DNA of 51,294 nt from CAZUDI01 sp964618975. Lineage in GTDB: Bacteria > Desulfobacterota > Desulfomonilia > UBA1062. Each line of letters starts with the position of its first letter. Positions within the stretch are counted from its first letter, which is position 1. The DNA is taken from the NCBI GenBank assembly GCA_964618975.1, contig CAZUDI010000025.1, positions 1-51,294 of the forward strand, in the 5' to 3' direction. The notes beneath the pieces were generated by a model. It was not told the origin of the DNA, did no database searches, and saw only the letters and a program-made list of their open reading frames with translations. The translations under genes and the position numbers were made by a program. Below are positions 7,706 to 15,819 of the stretch, piece after piece.

Positions 7706-8599
7706 CTAGGGCCGGGTCTTGCGGCAGATAGTCGCCTGGGTGAGGCCGCCCAGACCAAGCTGACGCACCTGATCGATATCACCGCGGTATTTCAACAACA
7801 CCCCGGAGGTTGTCGCCAAGACCTCGTCGTCGATCTCATCAATGCCGAGATCCAGCAGGGCCATGGCCCAGTCGATGGTCTCGGCGATGCTCGGGGCCTT
7901 CTTGAGGCGCTGCTGCCTGAGCGCCTGCACGAACTCCACGACCCTTTCTGCCAGGCGTTCGTCGATGGCGGGCACCTTGAGGTGGATGATCTCGAGCTCC
8001 TGCTCGAAGGTCGGGTAGTCCAGGTAGAGATGGATGCAGCGGCGCTTGAGCGCATCACCGAAGTCCCGGAAGCTGTTGCTCGTAAGCACCACGAGCGGGA
8101 TGTGCCGCGCGTGGACCGTCCCCAGTTCCGGGATGCTGATCTGGTATTCGGAGAGCAGCTCCAGCAGAAAACTCTCGAACTCCTCGTCGCTCTTATCCAC
8201 CTCGTCGATCAGCAGAACGGACTCCTGCTCGGACCTGAGCGCCTTGAGCAACGGCCGCTCCAGGAGAAACTCCTCGGAGTACACCGTATCTCGGAGCTCT
8301 TCCCAGCCCTTGAGCCGGCTCTGGTCGGTGTAGATTCTGAGCAGCTGCCTCTGATAATTCCACTCGTAGAGGGACTTGCCCTCGTCCAGACCCTCGTAGC
8401 ACTGCAGCCGGATCAGCTCCCGCCCGGTGGAGACCGCCAGGACCCGCGCCAGCTCGGTCTTGCCCACACCGGCGGGCCCCTCCACCAGGATGGGCCGCCT
8501 CAGGCGCCAGGCGATATACACCACCGTGGCCACGGAGTTGTCGACGATAAATTTTTGCTCTGAAAACCTCTGTCGGATTTCTTCCGGTGATGCAAACAT
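7706..8599 (-). CDS. MoxR/CoxD-family AAA+ ATPase
   Basis: ATP-driven chaperone-like AAA+ protein. Walker A is GPAGVGKT (residues 41-48), Walker B is LLIDEVD (129-135), sensor 1 is VLTSN, and the arginine-finger region is DALKRRCIHLYLDYP. Length (297) matches CoxD/MoxR proteins. The start has AAGGAG eight bases upstream. It is the first of three co-directional genes (MoxR, CoxE N-part, VWA part), the usual order of such modules, which couple ATP hydrolysis to folding or cofactor loading of a client enzyme. The client is not adjacent. Confidence 0.9.
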   Translation of the reverse strand: MFASPEEIRQRFSEQKFIVDNSVATVVYIAWRLRRPILVEGPAGVGKTELARVLAVSTGRELIRLQCYEGLDEGKSLYEWNYQRQLLRIYTDQSRLKGWEELRDTVYSEEFLLERPLLKALRSEQESVLLIDEVDKSDEEFESFLLELLSEYQISIPELGTVHARHIPLVVLTSNSFRDFGDALKRRCIHLYLDYPTFEQELEIIHLKVPAIDERLAERVVEFVQALRQQRLKKAPSIAETIDWAMALLDLGIDEIDDEVLATTSGVLLKYRGDIDQVRQLGLGGLTQATICRKTRP

Positions 8600-8692
8600 T
8601 GTCTGCTCCTTCGTGTCTCAGGGGCCTCACCGCCTGGGCGTTCCCGCCCGCCCCGACAGCGGCCCTACCCGATACCTGCCTCCCCCCCTGTA

Positions 8693-9919
8693 TCAGTTCG
8701 CATCCCTTGGTGCAACCACCTGCCCCTCAGGGGCTACCTGCGGCGAGACAAAGGTGATCAGGACCCCCGCGATCAGGAAGAAACACCCCAGGTAGCTGAA
8801 CACGATGGTGAAGTTGCCGCCGGTGACATCCAGAATCTTCCCGCCCAGCCCGGGCCCCAGTGGGCCGGCAAAAAAACCGTAGGCCGTGAAGATCAGACCG
8901 AAGATGGCCCCAAAATGCTGCATGCCGAAACAGTCCGAGGCCATGGCAGCCGACACAGCGAAGAGCGTCCCGAAGGCGAAGGCCACCCCGGCCGCCAGGA
9001 GGGCCCAGACGAACAGACCGGTCAGGTGCGGCATGAGGATGTAGGCACAGCCCCCGATGAAAAAGGCCGTAGACATGGTAATCTTGCGGCCGATGTGGTC
9101 GGAAAGGTAGCCGCTGATGATGCGACTCAGCCCGTTCATGAGGCCGAAGGCCGCCAGGATGAGCACCGCCTGCTCCATGGGCAGCCCCCTCTGCAGCCCG
9201 AAGAGGGTCGAAAGCGTCACCATGGAGAATCCGGCCCCGCCGGCCAGGGCCCAGCTGAACCACATGAACCAGAAGTTGCGGGTGCGCACGCTCTGGGCAA
9301 CCGTCAGCGACGGTCCCTGCATGGTCAGCGGTGCGGACCCCGCAGGGGAGCTCTGAACGGGAACACCCATGAAAGGGGCTACAATAAGCCCGGTGATCAG
9401 GGCCAGAATACCCAGGATGGTGGTCATGGTAACCGGCCCCAGGGTGCTCAGCATGTGATGGAAGACCGGTGACATGGGCGAGGCCGACAGGCCGAAGATC
9501 AGGTTAACCAGGCCGGTGACCAGACCCCGGCGCTGAGGATACCAGCGCTGGACCACGGTCAGAGAGGGGATATAGAGAAAGGTCGACGCCGCACCCATGG
9601 TGAAGGCCCAGAAATAGACCCAGCCGATGGAATGATAGTGGCCCAGGGCCATGGTGCTCACCCCCATGATCACGGCACCGATGGCCGCCATGCGGGCATG
9701 CCCGAAAATCTCCTGATATTTGCCGGAGACATACATCAGGCAGCCCAAGGCCACCATAACCCACAACGGCAGCTGCGAGACCGCCCCACGCCCCACGCCA
9801 TAGGTCTCCTGCCAGTAAGGGGCCATGACCCCCGGCAGTCCGAACACGAAGCTGCCGATCCAGAACATGGCGGCACAACTGGCGATCAGGGCCGCCTTGC
9901 GCCGAGTGTCTTCGTTCAT
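8693..9919 (-). CDS. MFS transporter, oxalate/formate antiporter-like
   Basis: Inner-membrane carrier with about twelve hydrophobic segments. The N-terminal block (IASCAAMFWIGSFVFGLPGV) and the QRWYPQRRGLVTGLV loop between segments 4 and 5 are typical of the OFA (oxalate/formate antiporter) branch. A second MFS loop, YLSDHIGRKI, follows segment 8. ATG 9919 is selected because GGAGGAGA lies directly upstream; an in-frame extension of 19 codons has no ribosome site. It sits downstream of the terminator at 10069-10104, so it likely has its own promoter, yet its position just after the GRE operon makes it a candidate carrier for a carboxylate used or made there. Confidence 0.85.
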   Translation of the reverse strand: MNEDTRRKAALIASCAAMFWIGSFVFGLPGVMAPYWQETYGVGRGAVSQLPLWVMVALGCLMYVSGKYQEIFGHARMAAIGAVIMGVSTMALGHYHSIGWVYFWAFTMGAASTFLYIPSLTVVQRWYPQRRGLVTGLVNLIFGLSASPMSPVFHHMLSTLGPVTMTTILGILALITGLIVAPFMGVPVQSSPAGSAPLTMQGPSLTVAQSVRTRNFWFMWFSWALAGGAGFSMVTLSTLFGLQRGLPMEQAVLILAAFGLMNGLSRIISGYLSDHIGRKITMSTAFFIGGCAYILMPHLTGLFVWALLAAGVAFAFGTLFAVSAAMASDCFGMQHFGAIFGLIFTAYGFFAGPLGPGLGGKILDVTGGNFTIVFSYLGCFFLIAGVLITFVSPQVAPEGQVVAPRDAN

Positions 9920-10068
9920 ATCTCCTCCGATGCACGCTGCATTCTCGCTGAATCGACCGCCTGCCTGCAGGGGCAAGCAAGAGGCGCTCCATGGTCCGTG
10001 AACCTTTCCAGGACCGGCTCACGGGTGCCTACAAGCCGCCGCGGTGTCCTCATCCCTCCAAAAACCAC

Positions 10069-10104
10069 AAAAAAGGGGGCATCATCCTCAGCGACGATGC
10101 CCCC
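10069..10104 (-). terminator. Intrinsic terminator ending the GRE operon
   Basis: A perfect 9-bp stem (GGGGGCATC at 10075-10083, GATGCCCCC at 10096-10104), with a further T-A and C-G pair inside, is followed on the minus strand by six T residues (10069-10074). It lies 34 bases after the stop of the PreA-like gene and marks the end of the eight-gene operon. Confidence 0.85.
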
Positions 10105-10137
10105 TGGGGTCAGCTCACATGATAATCCGAGATGATC

Positions 10138-11433
10138 CTAGTAGCCTTCTTCGTCGGAGACCCAGTCCTTGATAGTGCCGCGACCGTCCCAGATTTCCTC
10201 GCCGGTGTCGGCCTTGACCATCTTGACCGCCCAGGACGGGCAATGCCCCACGCACCAGCCGCAGCCGTAGCAGATGTCGCGGTCAAAGGTCGGTTTGGTG
10301 CCGGCTTCCTTGTCGAGCTTGATGGCGCCGTAGGGACACAGGCCTTCGCAGATGCCGCAGCGGTTGCACTTCTCGTCGTCGAACTCGGGGATGACCGGGG
10401 TGACCTCCTGCATGTAGGGCCCTTCGCGCTTCCAGTCGCGCAGGTACATGAACTTGTCGGTGATGACCGGGATGTCGGCCAGGGTCTTATAGCCCTTCTT
10501 GTCACACCAGGCATCCAGCTCCTTGACGATCTTGGGGATCACGGCGATGCCGCGCGAATAGACCGAGGAGCACAGGCCCACGAGGTCGCAGCCGGCCATG
10601 ATATGGCGGGCCACGTCGTCATAGGTAAAGACACCGCCGCCGCCCAGGAAGGGCATCTCGGGAATCGTGGCCGTGGTCTCGAGGATCTTGGCCAGCGAGA
10701 AGATCTGCCAGGGGCGACCCATAAGGCCGCCCATGGAGCCGGGCACGCCGTAGAACTCGCCGGTCTCGTGATCGATCCAGGCGCCGTAGAAGGCGTTGTT
10801 GCCACTGATGGCATGCCCGCCGGCCTTCTGAATGGCCAGGGCCAGGGCGGCGGCGTTGACGCACTGGGGGGTGGTCTTGAAGATGATCGGCACCTTGGCC
10901 ACCTCGACACAGGCCTTGGTGACCCTGTAGGCCGTATCCGGGTCCAGTGCCAGCGGGGCGCCGCAGTCCTTGTGCGCGTCAACGGCGCCGAAGGTGGCAT
11001 GCGGTCCGCCGGTGTCGAGCTCGATGATCTCCACCCCGCGCTCCTGGAGGTCGATGATGAAAGGCACCCAGGTCTCGGGTACCGGCCCGATACCGGAGAC
11101 CGACCCGATGTAGAGTACGTCGTGCTCCTTGGCGGCCTTGAGGCTCTTGGGCAGCTCGTCGTCCAGCCACTGCTCGTAGGGCATGTTGTGGAACATCTGC
11201 GAACAGATCCACACATCCTTCATGTCGTTGCCGAAGTGCTTGAGCGAGTAGAAGAAGGGTCGTGGCCAGCGGTGCACGCCGTCGATCTTGTGCACGGTCT
11301 TGCCGATAATCCAGCCGATGCCGGTCTTGCTGTAGCGCTCGATGAGCTTGGCGGTCCCACCGAAATCACAGGACGTGATCCCGACCGGATGCTTCACGGG
11401 TAAGCCACAGAAGGTCGTACTTAAGTCTGCCAT
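10138..11433 (-). CDS. PreA-like (dihydropyrimidine dehydrogenase-type) FMN/iron-sulfur oxidoreductase
   Basis: Cytoplasmic TIM-barrel flavoprotein of the dihydroorotate/dihydropyrimidine dehydrogenase superfamily. The N-terminus (LPVKHPVGITSCDFGGTAK) forms the first barrel strands, GGGGVFTYDDVARHIMAGCDLVGLCS (about residues 281-306) is the phosphate-binding end of the FMN site, and the C-terminus carries two [4Fe-4S] motifs, CNRCGICEGLCP and CYGCGWCVGHCP. Length (431) fits PreA. It lacks a PreT-type partner, although a FAD/NAD oxidoreductase is in the same operon. It starts 24 bases after the activase, with AAGGGGG before ATG. A ferredoxin-linked double-bond reduction or oxidation is the expected chemistry; the substrate is unknown. 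Confidence 0.85.
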   Translation of the reverse strand: MADLSTTFCGLPVKHPVGITSCDFGGTAKLIERYSKTGIGWIIGKTVHKIDGVHRWPRPFFYSLKHFGNDMKDVWICSQMFHNMPYEQWLDDELPKSLKAAKEHDVLYIGSVSGIGPVPETWVPFIIDLQERGVEIIELDTGGPHATFGAVDAHKDCGAPLALDPDTAYRVTKACVEVAKVPIIFKTTPQCVNAAALALAIQKAGGHAISGNNAFYGAWIDHETGEFYGVPGSMGGLMGRPWQIFSLAKILETTATIPEMPFLGGGGVFTYDDVARHIMAGCDLVGLCSSVYSRGIAVIPKIVKELDAWCDKKGYKTLADIPVITDKFMYLRDWKREGPYMQEVTPVIPEFDDEKCNRCGICEGLCPYGAIKLDKEAGTKPTFDRDICYGCGWCVGHCPSWAVKMVKADTGEEIWDGRGTIKDWVSDEEGY

Positions 11434-11457
11434 TGTTTCCCCCTTGATTTTCTTTTT

Positions 11458-12360
11458 TTACATCATTCTGCCGATGGTTACCTGAAGTCCGTCTTTCTCC
11501 AGACAGCCCTTCGCTTCGAGTACCTCTTCCCTGCTGAGCTCTCTGAACTGACCATAGGGTGACTTGAGCCCGAGACATCTGTACTTATCCGTTCCGAGAA
11601 GATGCAGGGGGTTCAGATCGATGTGATCCACGCCGATGGAGAGCGCAAAGTTGGCCGTGGCGGTGAGATTGAGCTGATCGTCGTTGTAATCGGGGATCAG
11701 CGGCAGTGAAATCCTCACCATGGTCATAGACGACATGCGCCGCGCATTCTCCAGAATCAGGGTGTTGTCGACCCCGGTGCCTTCCCGATGCTTCACAGAG
11801 TCCATGTGCTTGATATCGAGCAGGACCATGTCGGTATACCGCATCGCCTCCTCGACGGTGGCGGGGGAGGCGTATCCCGTTGTATCGATCACCGTCGACA
11901 GTCCCTCTTCGCTGCAGCGCCTCAGCAGCGGCAAGGCAAAATCCTTCTGGAACAACGGTTCGCCACCGCTGAGGGTGACCCCCCCGTCATTTCCATAGAA
12001 GGGTTTGTCCTTGACGATCTCCTCCAGCACCTCATCGAGGGTCCAAGCATGCCCCACCTGTCTGAGGGCCCGATAAGGACACTCCTCGACACACTGCATG
12101 CAGAGGGTACACCTGCTCCGGTCTATCCTGTCATCTTTGTCCATGCTGATCGCACCTTCGGGGCACACCGCCTCACAGGCGCCACAGGCCTTGCAGCGCT
12201 TGGCCACGAAATAGATCTGCGGCCTTATATCGATGGTTTCGGGATTCGAACACCACCGGCACTTGAGCGGACAACCTTTCAGGAATACCGTGGTCCTTAT
12301 TCCCGGTCCGTCGTGTGTGGCGAACTTCTTCAGTTCGGTGATCAAACCCGCTGGAATCAT
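11458..12360 (-). CDS. Glycyl radical enzyme activase (radical SAM)
   Basis: Radical-SAM protein that abstracts hydrogen from the glycine of its partner GRE. The radical-SAM cluster motif is CPLKCRWC (about residues 30-37), preceded by ATHDGPGIRTTVFLKG. An inserted dicluster domain has CKACGACEAVCP and CTLCMQCVEECP (about residues 58-103), typical of activases of GRE dehydratases and decarboxylases but absent from the short PFL activase. Further motifs are VTLSGGEPL and LLDIKHMD. ATG 12360 gives the family's normal N-terminus; the longer frame upstream reads into a non-conserved segment. The ribosome site is a weak GGGGGACAG. The cognate enzyme is surely the GRE at the head of the operon. Confidence 0.92.
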   Translation of the reverse strand: MIPAGLITELKKFATHDGPGIRTTVFLKGCPLKCRWCSNPETIDIRPQIYFVAKRCKACGACEAVCPEGAISMDKDDRIDRSRCTLCMQCVEECPYRALRQVGHAWTLDEVLEEIVKDKPFYGNDGGVTLSGGEPLFQKDFALPLLRRCSEEGLSTVIDTTGYASPATVEEAMRYTDMVLLDIKHMDSVKHREGTGVDNTLILENARRMSSMTMVRISLPLIPDYNDDQLNLTATANFALSIGVDHIDLNPLHLLGTDKYRCLGLKSPYGQFRELSREEVLEAKGCLEKDGLQVTIGRMM

Positions 12361-12475
12361 CTCTGTCCCCCGCCGTGTGGCCAGTCGAGAAAAAATGGGC
12401 CACTGCTGGTGTCCAATGGAGGTGCAATACATGGTTATGTCACCAGGAATGGTCTTTCTACGTCAGTGGAGCCAG

Positions 12476-12516
12476 TCGTGGGTGATGTCTTCCAGGAAGG
12501 AACACATCACCCACGA
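12476..12516 (-). other. Strong intercistronic hairpin inside the GRE operon
   Basis: A perfect 13-bp stem (12476-12488 with 12504-12516; arms TCGTGGGTGATGT and ACATCACCCACGA) with a 15-base loop lies in the 170-base gap between the DUF6282 gene and the activase gene. No T-run follows on the minus strand, so it is not a classical terminator. It may act as an mRNA processing or stabilising element that lowers activase expression relative to upstream genes. Confidence 0.7.
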
Positions 12517-12530
12517 GAGCTACCCTTTAC

Positions 12531-13622
12531 TTATTCAGCGTATATGAGCTTGGCCGGGACTTCTTTGGCCATCACGTTGATCATCTCTTCGCTGATACCC
12601 TGCGCCAGGCAGTACTTGATGAACATCTTCCAGCCCGGGACCGGCTTGTTGCCCGGCTGACCGGCGTCCGTGATCAGGACCAGGTTGTCGGGTCCCTTCT
12701 CCTTGATGAGCTCCTTCATGAGGTTGAAGGAGTAATCATAGGCCACGATCCAGTCCGCCATGCCGGGCCACGGGATGCAGGAGCACTCGGCGAATTCGAG
12801 ATACCCGCCCAGGTCGATGAATTCCTTGGCCTCCTGAGGCGTGACGATGGTCATCTCCTGGGTGACATGGTCGAGCAGCACCTTGACGTTCATGCCCTTC
12901 TTCTTGATGTACTTCAGGATGGCCACCTTCTCCTCGTTGGAGACATGACAGGCCGAGAGCACGGTGACGTCGCCCTTGGTGTTGTTGTTGAAATCGGCCA
13001 TGACATCGAGGACCTCGATCATCTCGTCCGTCAGGTCCTCACTGGCACCGATCCCACCCTTGGTGACACAGATGCCCTTCTTCTCCCACTCCTCCTTGGG
13101 CCAGCCCTGCGCCTGCCTCTGATGCATGGCGTCGAGTGACGGCAGCCAGACCTCCTTGCAGCGGCCGTAGCCCAGGGCCACCTTCACCGCATGGGCATTC
13201 ATCCCGCCCACGGTATGGTTCAGGGTGATGCCGCCATAGACCTCGACCGGGGTGAACTCGATGCCTTCCTTGGCCTTCTCCTTCTGCATGCGGCCAAGAA
13301 AATCCTGGATGATCGCGGCACAGTTGTTCACCATGGTGTTGTGGTCCTTGAAGACCAGGGCCTTCATCCCGGCCTCACTGGCCTCGATGCAGGTCTCCAC
13401 CATGGTGGGCCTGCCCGGCAGCCACCCGCCCAGCGGGGCCCCGTGGATATGCACGTCGATACAACCCTTCAGGATCTCGTCCACCTTGGCGGGATCCACC
13501 GGCTGGCCCGGATTGAAATAGTTGTAAGGCCAGGCGGGGTGCGTCCGCTTGTGGAGCTCATCCTGTGTAATCGCTCTGCCGAAGGGCATCTTGGCCCAAT
13601 CATCCATTGCCTTGCTCATCAT
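12531..13622 (-). CDS. DUF6282-type metal-dependent hydrolase-like TIM-barrel protein
   Basis: Predicted cytoplasmic amidohydrolase-like protein. The first-strand metal motif DVHIHGAP is at residues 56-63, followed by a MKALVFKDHN strand, YGGITLNHTVGGMN, VTVLSACHVSNEE (a candidate metal or catalytic His), VKVLLDHVTQEMT, and a final strand LVLITDAGQPGN with an Asp where amidohydrolases place theirs. Length is 363. This fits the DUF6282 family, whose substrate I do not know. ATG 13622 has AAGGAG six bases upstream. Its place in the operon suggests hydrolysis of a cyclic or ester/amide intermediate, but that is inference. Confidence 0.7.
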   Translation of the reverse strand: MMSKAMDDWAKMPFGRAITQDELHKRTHPAWPYNYFNPGQPVDPAKVDEILKGCIDVHIHGAPLGGWLPGRPTMVETCIEASEAGMKALVFKDHNTMVNNCAAIIQDFLGRMQKEKAKEGIEFTPVEVYGGITLNHTVGGMNAHAVKVALGYGRCKEVWLPSLDAMHQRQAQGWPKEEWEKKGICVTKGGIGASEDLTDEMIEVLDVMADFNNNTKGDVTVLSACHVSNEEKVAILKYIKKKGMNVKVLLDHVTQEMTIVTPQEAKEFIDLGGYLEFAECSCIPWPGMADWIVAYDYSFNLMKELIKEKGPDNLVLITDAGQPGNKPVPGWKMFIKYCLAQGISEEMINVMAKEVPAKLIYAE

Positions 13623-13688
13623 ATTGCTCCTTTCTCTGATTTATCCAGAGCCTGCTATCTCCAGTGCGCTTCACCACCCTGCCAAAAT

Positions 13689-14279
13689 CTACTGCAGCGG
13701 ACGGTAGGGTTTTCCCAGCGGAATGACCTGCTTGCCCCAGAAGGTGTTGAGCACCGTGCCGCTGACCAGCCAGATGATCGAGAGCACCACCAGCGGTAGA
13801 TCCCAGCCGGCAATGACCCAGAAGATCTTCTGCCCGGTAAGGAAAAAGAGCCCGGCCGGCACGAAGAACAGGTCGGTGAAGACCATGAACCAGAAGGCCA
13901 CTTTGGGTGCCGCCAGATGCGGATGGGTGAAAAATACCATGAAAATTCCCATGATCAGGAATACCCAGCCGTCCACCACCATGGTGTTGTGGGGGATGAA
14001 ATTCAGGGCCTTTCCCAGATGTTCGACGCACCCGAGCCACATGAAGGCCGAGAAGGCGCACAGGATGTTGCCGTTGAGGATCTCACCCTTGTGCAGGGCG
14101 ATAACGCCGGTCGTCAGCTGGGTAATGGCGCCCGCCAGACCGAGGGCGATCAGGACCATGCCCTGGTCATGGGGCGCCATGCCCGTGGCTACCGGCCACA
14201 GACAACCGAGGTAGAATGCGAGCACCATCAATCCAGCGGGTCCAGGGTTTGCAAACAAGCTGCCGTTGTTGTGAGCCAT
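13689..14279 (-). CDS. GPR1/FUN34/YaaH (SatP/AceTr)-family transporter
   Basis: A 196-residue inner-membrane protein with six hydrophobic segments. The N-terminal NPGPAGLMVLAFYLG corresponds to the NPAPLGL signature of the acetate/succinate uptake family. Segments follow at about residues 18-35, 42-62, 70-90, 100-118, 125-146 and 152-172. E. coli SatP, of similar size, imports acetate and succinate with protons. Being inside the operon it probably carries a short carboxylate, either the product of the aldehyde oxidoreductase or a substrate. The ribosome site TAGGGGGA precedes ATG 14279. Confidence 0.8.
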   Translation of the reverse strand: MAHNNGSLFANPGPAGLMVLAFYLGCLWPVATGMAPHDQGMVLIALGLAGAITQLTTGVIALHKGEILNGNILCAFSAFMWLGCVEHLGKALNFIPHNTMVVDGWVFLIMGIFMVFFTHPHLAAPKVAFWFMVFTDLFFVPAGLFFLTGQKIFWVIAGWDLPLVVLSIIWLVSGTVLNTFWGKQVIPLGKPYRPLQ

Positions 14280-14424
14280 ACTATTCCCCCTATAATGATA
14301 TTATTGTGTTGCTCTCTCCTGATGCATTGTCTCTGTGCTGATGCTGCCGCTTCTCCCCGTCCTCCAGGGGCACAGGGCCTGCATGCGGCCGCTGCCACGA
14401 TCCCCCCGGTCAGGTTCCGCCCCC

Positions 14425-15741
14425 CTACCCGGCCAGTTTCTTTACCGTCATTGTGCCACTGGGCAGATCCAGGTCACTCAGGCCCAGGAGGTGCCCCAGA
14501 CGGCGATACTGCCAGGGATAGCGTGAATCGATGCGTCCGATATTCGCCCAGTCCCGTTTGAGCATGTCGATGTCGTCCTCGCGCCACATGGCCCCCATGA
14601 GTACGCCCATAAAATCGGCGAACCGGCCGATGGCCTGCGCCCCGATGATCTTGCCAGAACGCACCAGGATCCTCAGATATCCGTTGCGGTTCTCGCGTTC
14701 GATAATCTCGACCTCGTCCAGGGAGCAGATGCGCTCGGCGCCCTTCATGGTCTTGCCGAAGCTCACGGCATGTGTATCGAAATAGTGTGCCCGGGCAAAG
14801 GGATAGGCCCCGCCATAAGTCACATCACCTCCCAGGATATTGCGCGCCACAACCCGGGCCTGTTCAAGGGCGTTGTGCTTGAGCTGATACATGCACTCCT
14901 CGCCGCTGCAGGCGTCATAGGTCTGCACGCAGTCACCGCAGGCGTAGATGTCGTCGACGTTCGTGCGCAGGTGATCGTCCACGCGGATGCCGCGGTCGGT
15001 TTCACAGCCGGCGGTCTCGGCCAGCTTGCGTCCCGGTACCACGCCGGTGGCCACCACCACCGTATCGCATCTGATCTCACGCTTGTCGGTCTTGACGCTG
15101 GTGACCGCCGCATCCCCCTCGATGCTGAGCACCTTCTCACCGGTATAGACCTCGATCCCGTAGCCGCGCATATCCGCTTCCATGTGCCGGGCCGCCGCCT
15201 CGCAAAACAGGGTCGGCATGATCCAGTCGAGCAGCTCGACGATGCAGACCTCGTATCCCTTGAGCTTGAGGGCCTCGGCGGCCTCGATCCCGATGGCTCC
15301 CGATCCGATCACGACGGCAGAACTCCCCTGATGGGCCGCAAGTTTGTCGGCCTCGGCCAGCAGCTTGCAGCTCAAAACCCCCTCTTTGTCGATGCCCGGG
15401 ATGGGCGGGATGAAGAGGTCGCCGCCATGGGCAAAGACCAGCTTGTCGTAGTCGAAGATATCGCCTTTTTCCGTCGTTACGGTCTTGGCCCGGGGATCGA
15501 CACGGAGCGCCTTATTCTCGAGCACGAGCCTGATGTCGGCCTTATCATAGTCTTCCAGCTGACGCCGGAAGACCACCGCGCGCTCAACCTCCTGCCCCAC
15601 GAAGTAGGGCAACGAGCAAGGATCATATTCCGGAAACCTCTCGGCAGAGATAATCGTGAGATCAGCGTTTCGATCAGCCTCGCGCAGGAGCCTCGCCACT
15701 TCGTTGCCCGCGATTCCGTTGCCTACAATAACTACCTTCAC
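14425..15741 (-). CDS. FAD-dependent NAD(P)H oxidoreductase, AorC-like subunit
   Basis: Flavoprotein of the pyridine-nucleotide disulfide oxidoreductase superfamily. The N-terminal FAD-binding GNGIAG motif (VVIVGNGIAGNE) is at residues 3-14, an NAD-binding GSGAIG motif lies in the middle (SSAVVIGSGAIGIEAAE), and the second FAD motif DIYACGDC follows. A Cys in YDPCSLPYFVG occupies the position of the redox Cys in CoA-disulfide reductase/NADH oxidase relatives. GTG at 15741 is chosen because GGGAGGGG lies seven bases upstream and the FAD motif begins at once; the longer frame has no support. Following the ferredoxin and AOR genes, it matches the FAD subunit of NAD-reducing aldehyde oxidoreductase (AorC of Aromatoleum aromaticum). 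Confidence 0.82.
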   Translation of the reverse strand: MKVVIVGNGIAGNEVARLLREADRNADLTIISAERFPEYDPCSLPYFVGQEVERAVVFRRQLEDYDKADIRLVLENKALRVDPRAKTVTTEKGDIFDYDKLVFAHGGDLFIPPIPGIDKEGVLSCKLLAEADKLAAHQGSSAVVIGSGAIGIEAAEALKLKGYEVCIVELLDWIMPTLFCEAAARHMEADMRGYGIEVYTGEKVLSIEGDAAVTSVKTDKREIRCDTVVVATGVVPGRKLAETAGCETDRGIRVDDHLRTNVDDIYACGDCVQTYDACSGEECMYQLKHNALEQARVVARNILGGDVTYGGAYPFARAHYFDTHAVSFGKTMKGAERICSLDEVEIIERENRNGYLRILVRSGKIIGAQAIGRFADFMGVLMGAMWREDDIDMLKRDWANIGRIDSRYPWQYRRLGHLLGLSDLDLPSGTMTVKKLAG

Positions 15742-15819
15742 GTGATAACCCCTCCCGTGCGTGGGGACTTGGTGTGGCCCGGGCCTAAGCACCGGGCCAC
15801 ACGATTGAGCTCCCTTAAG

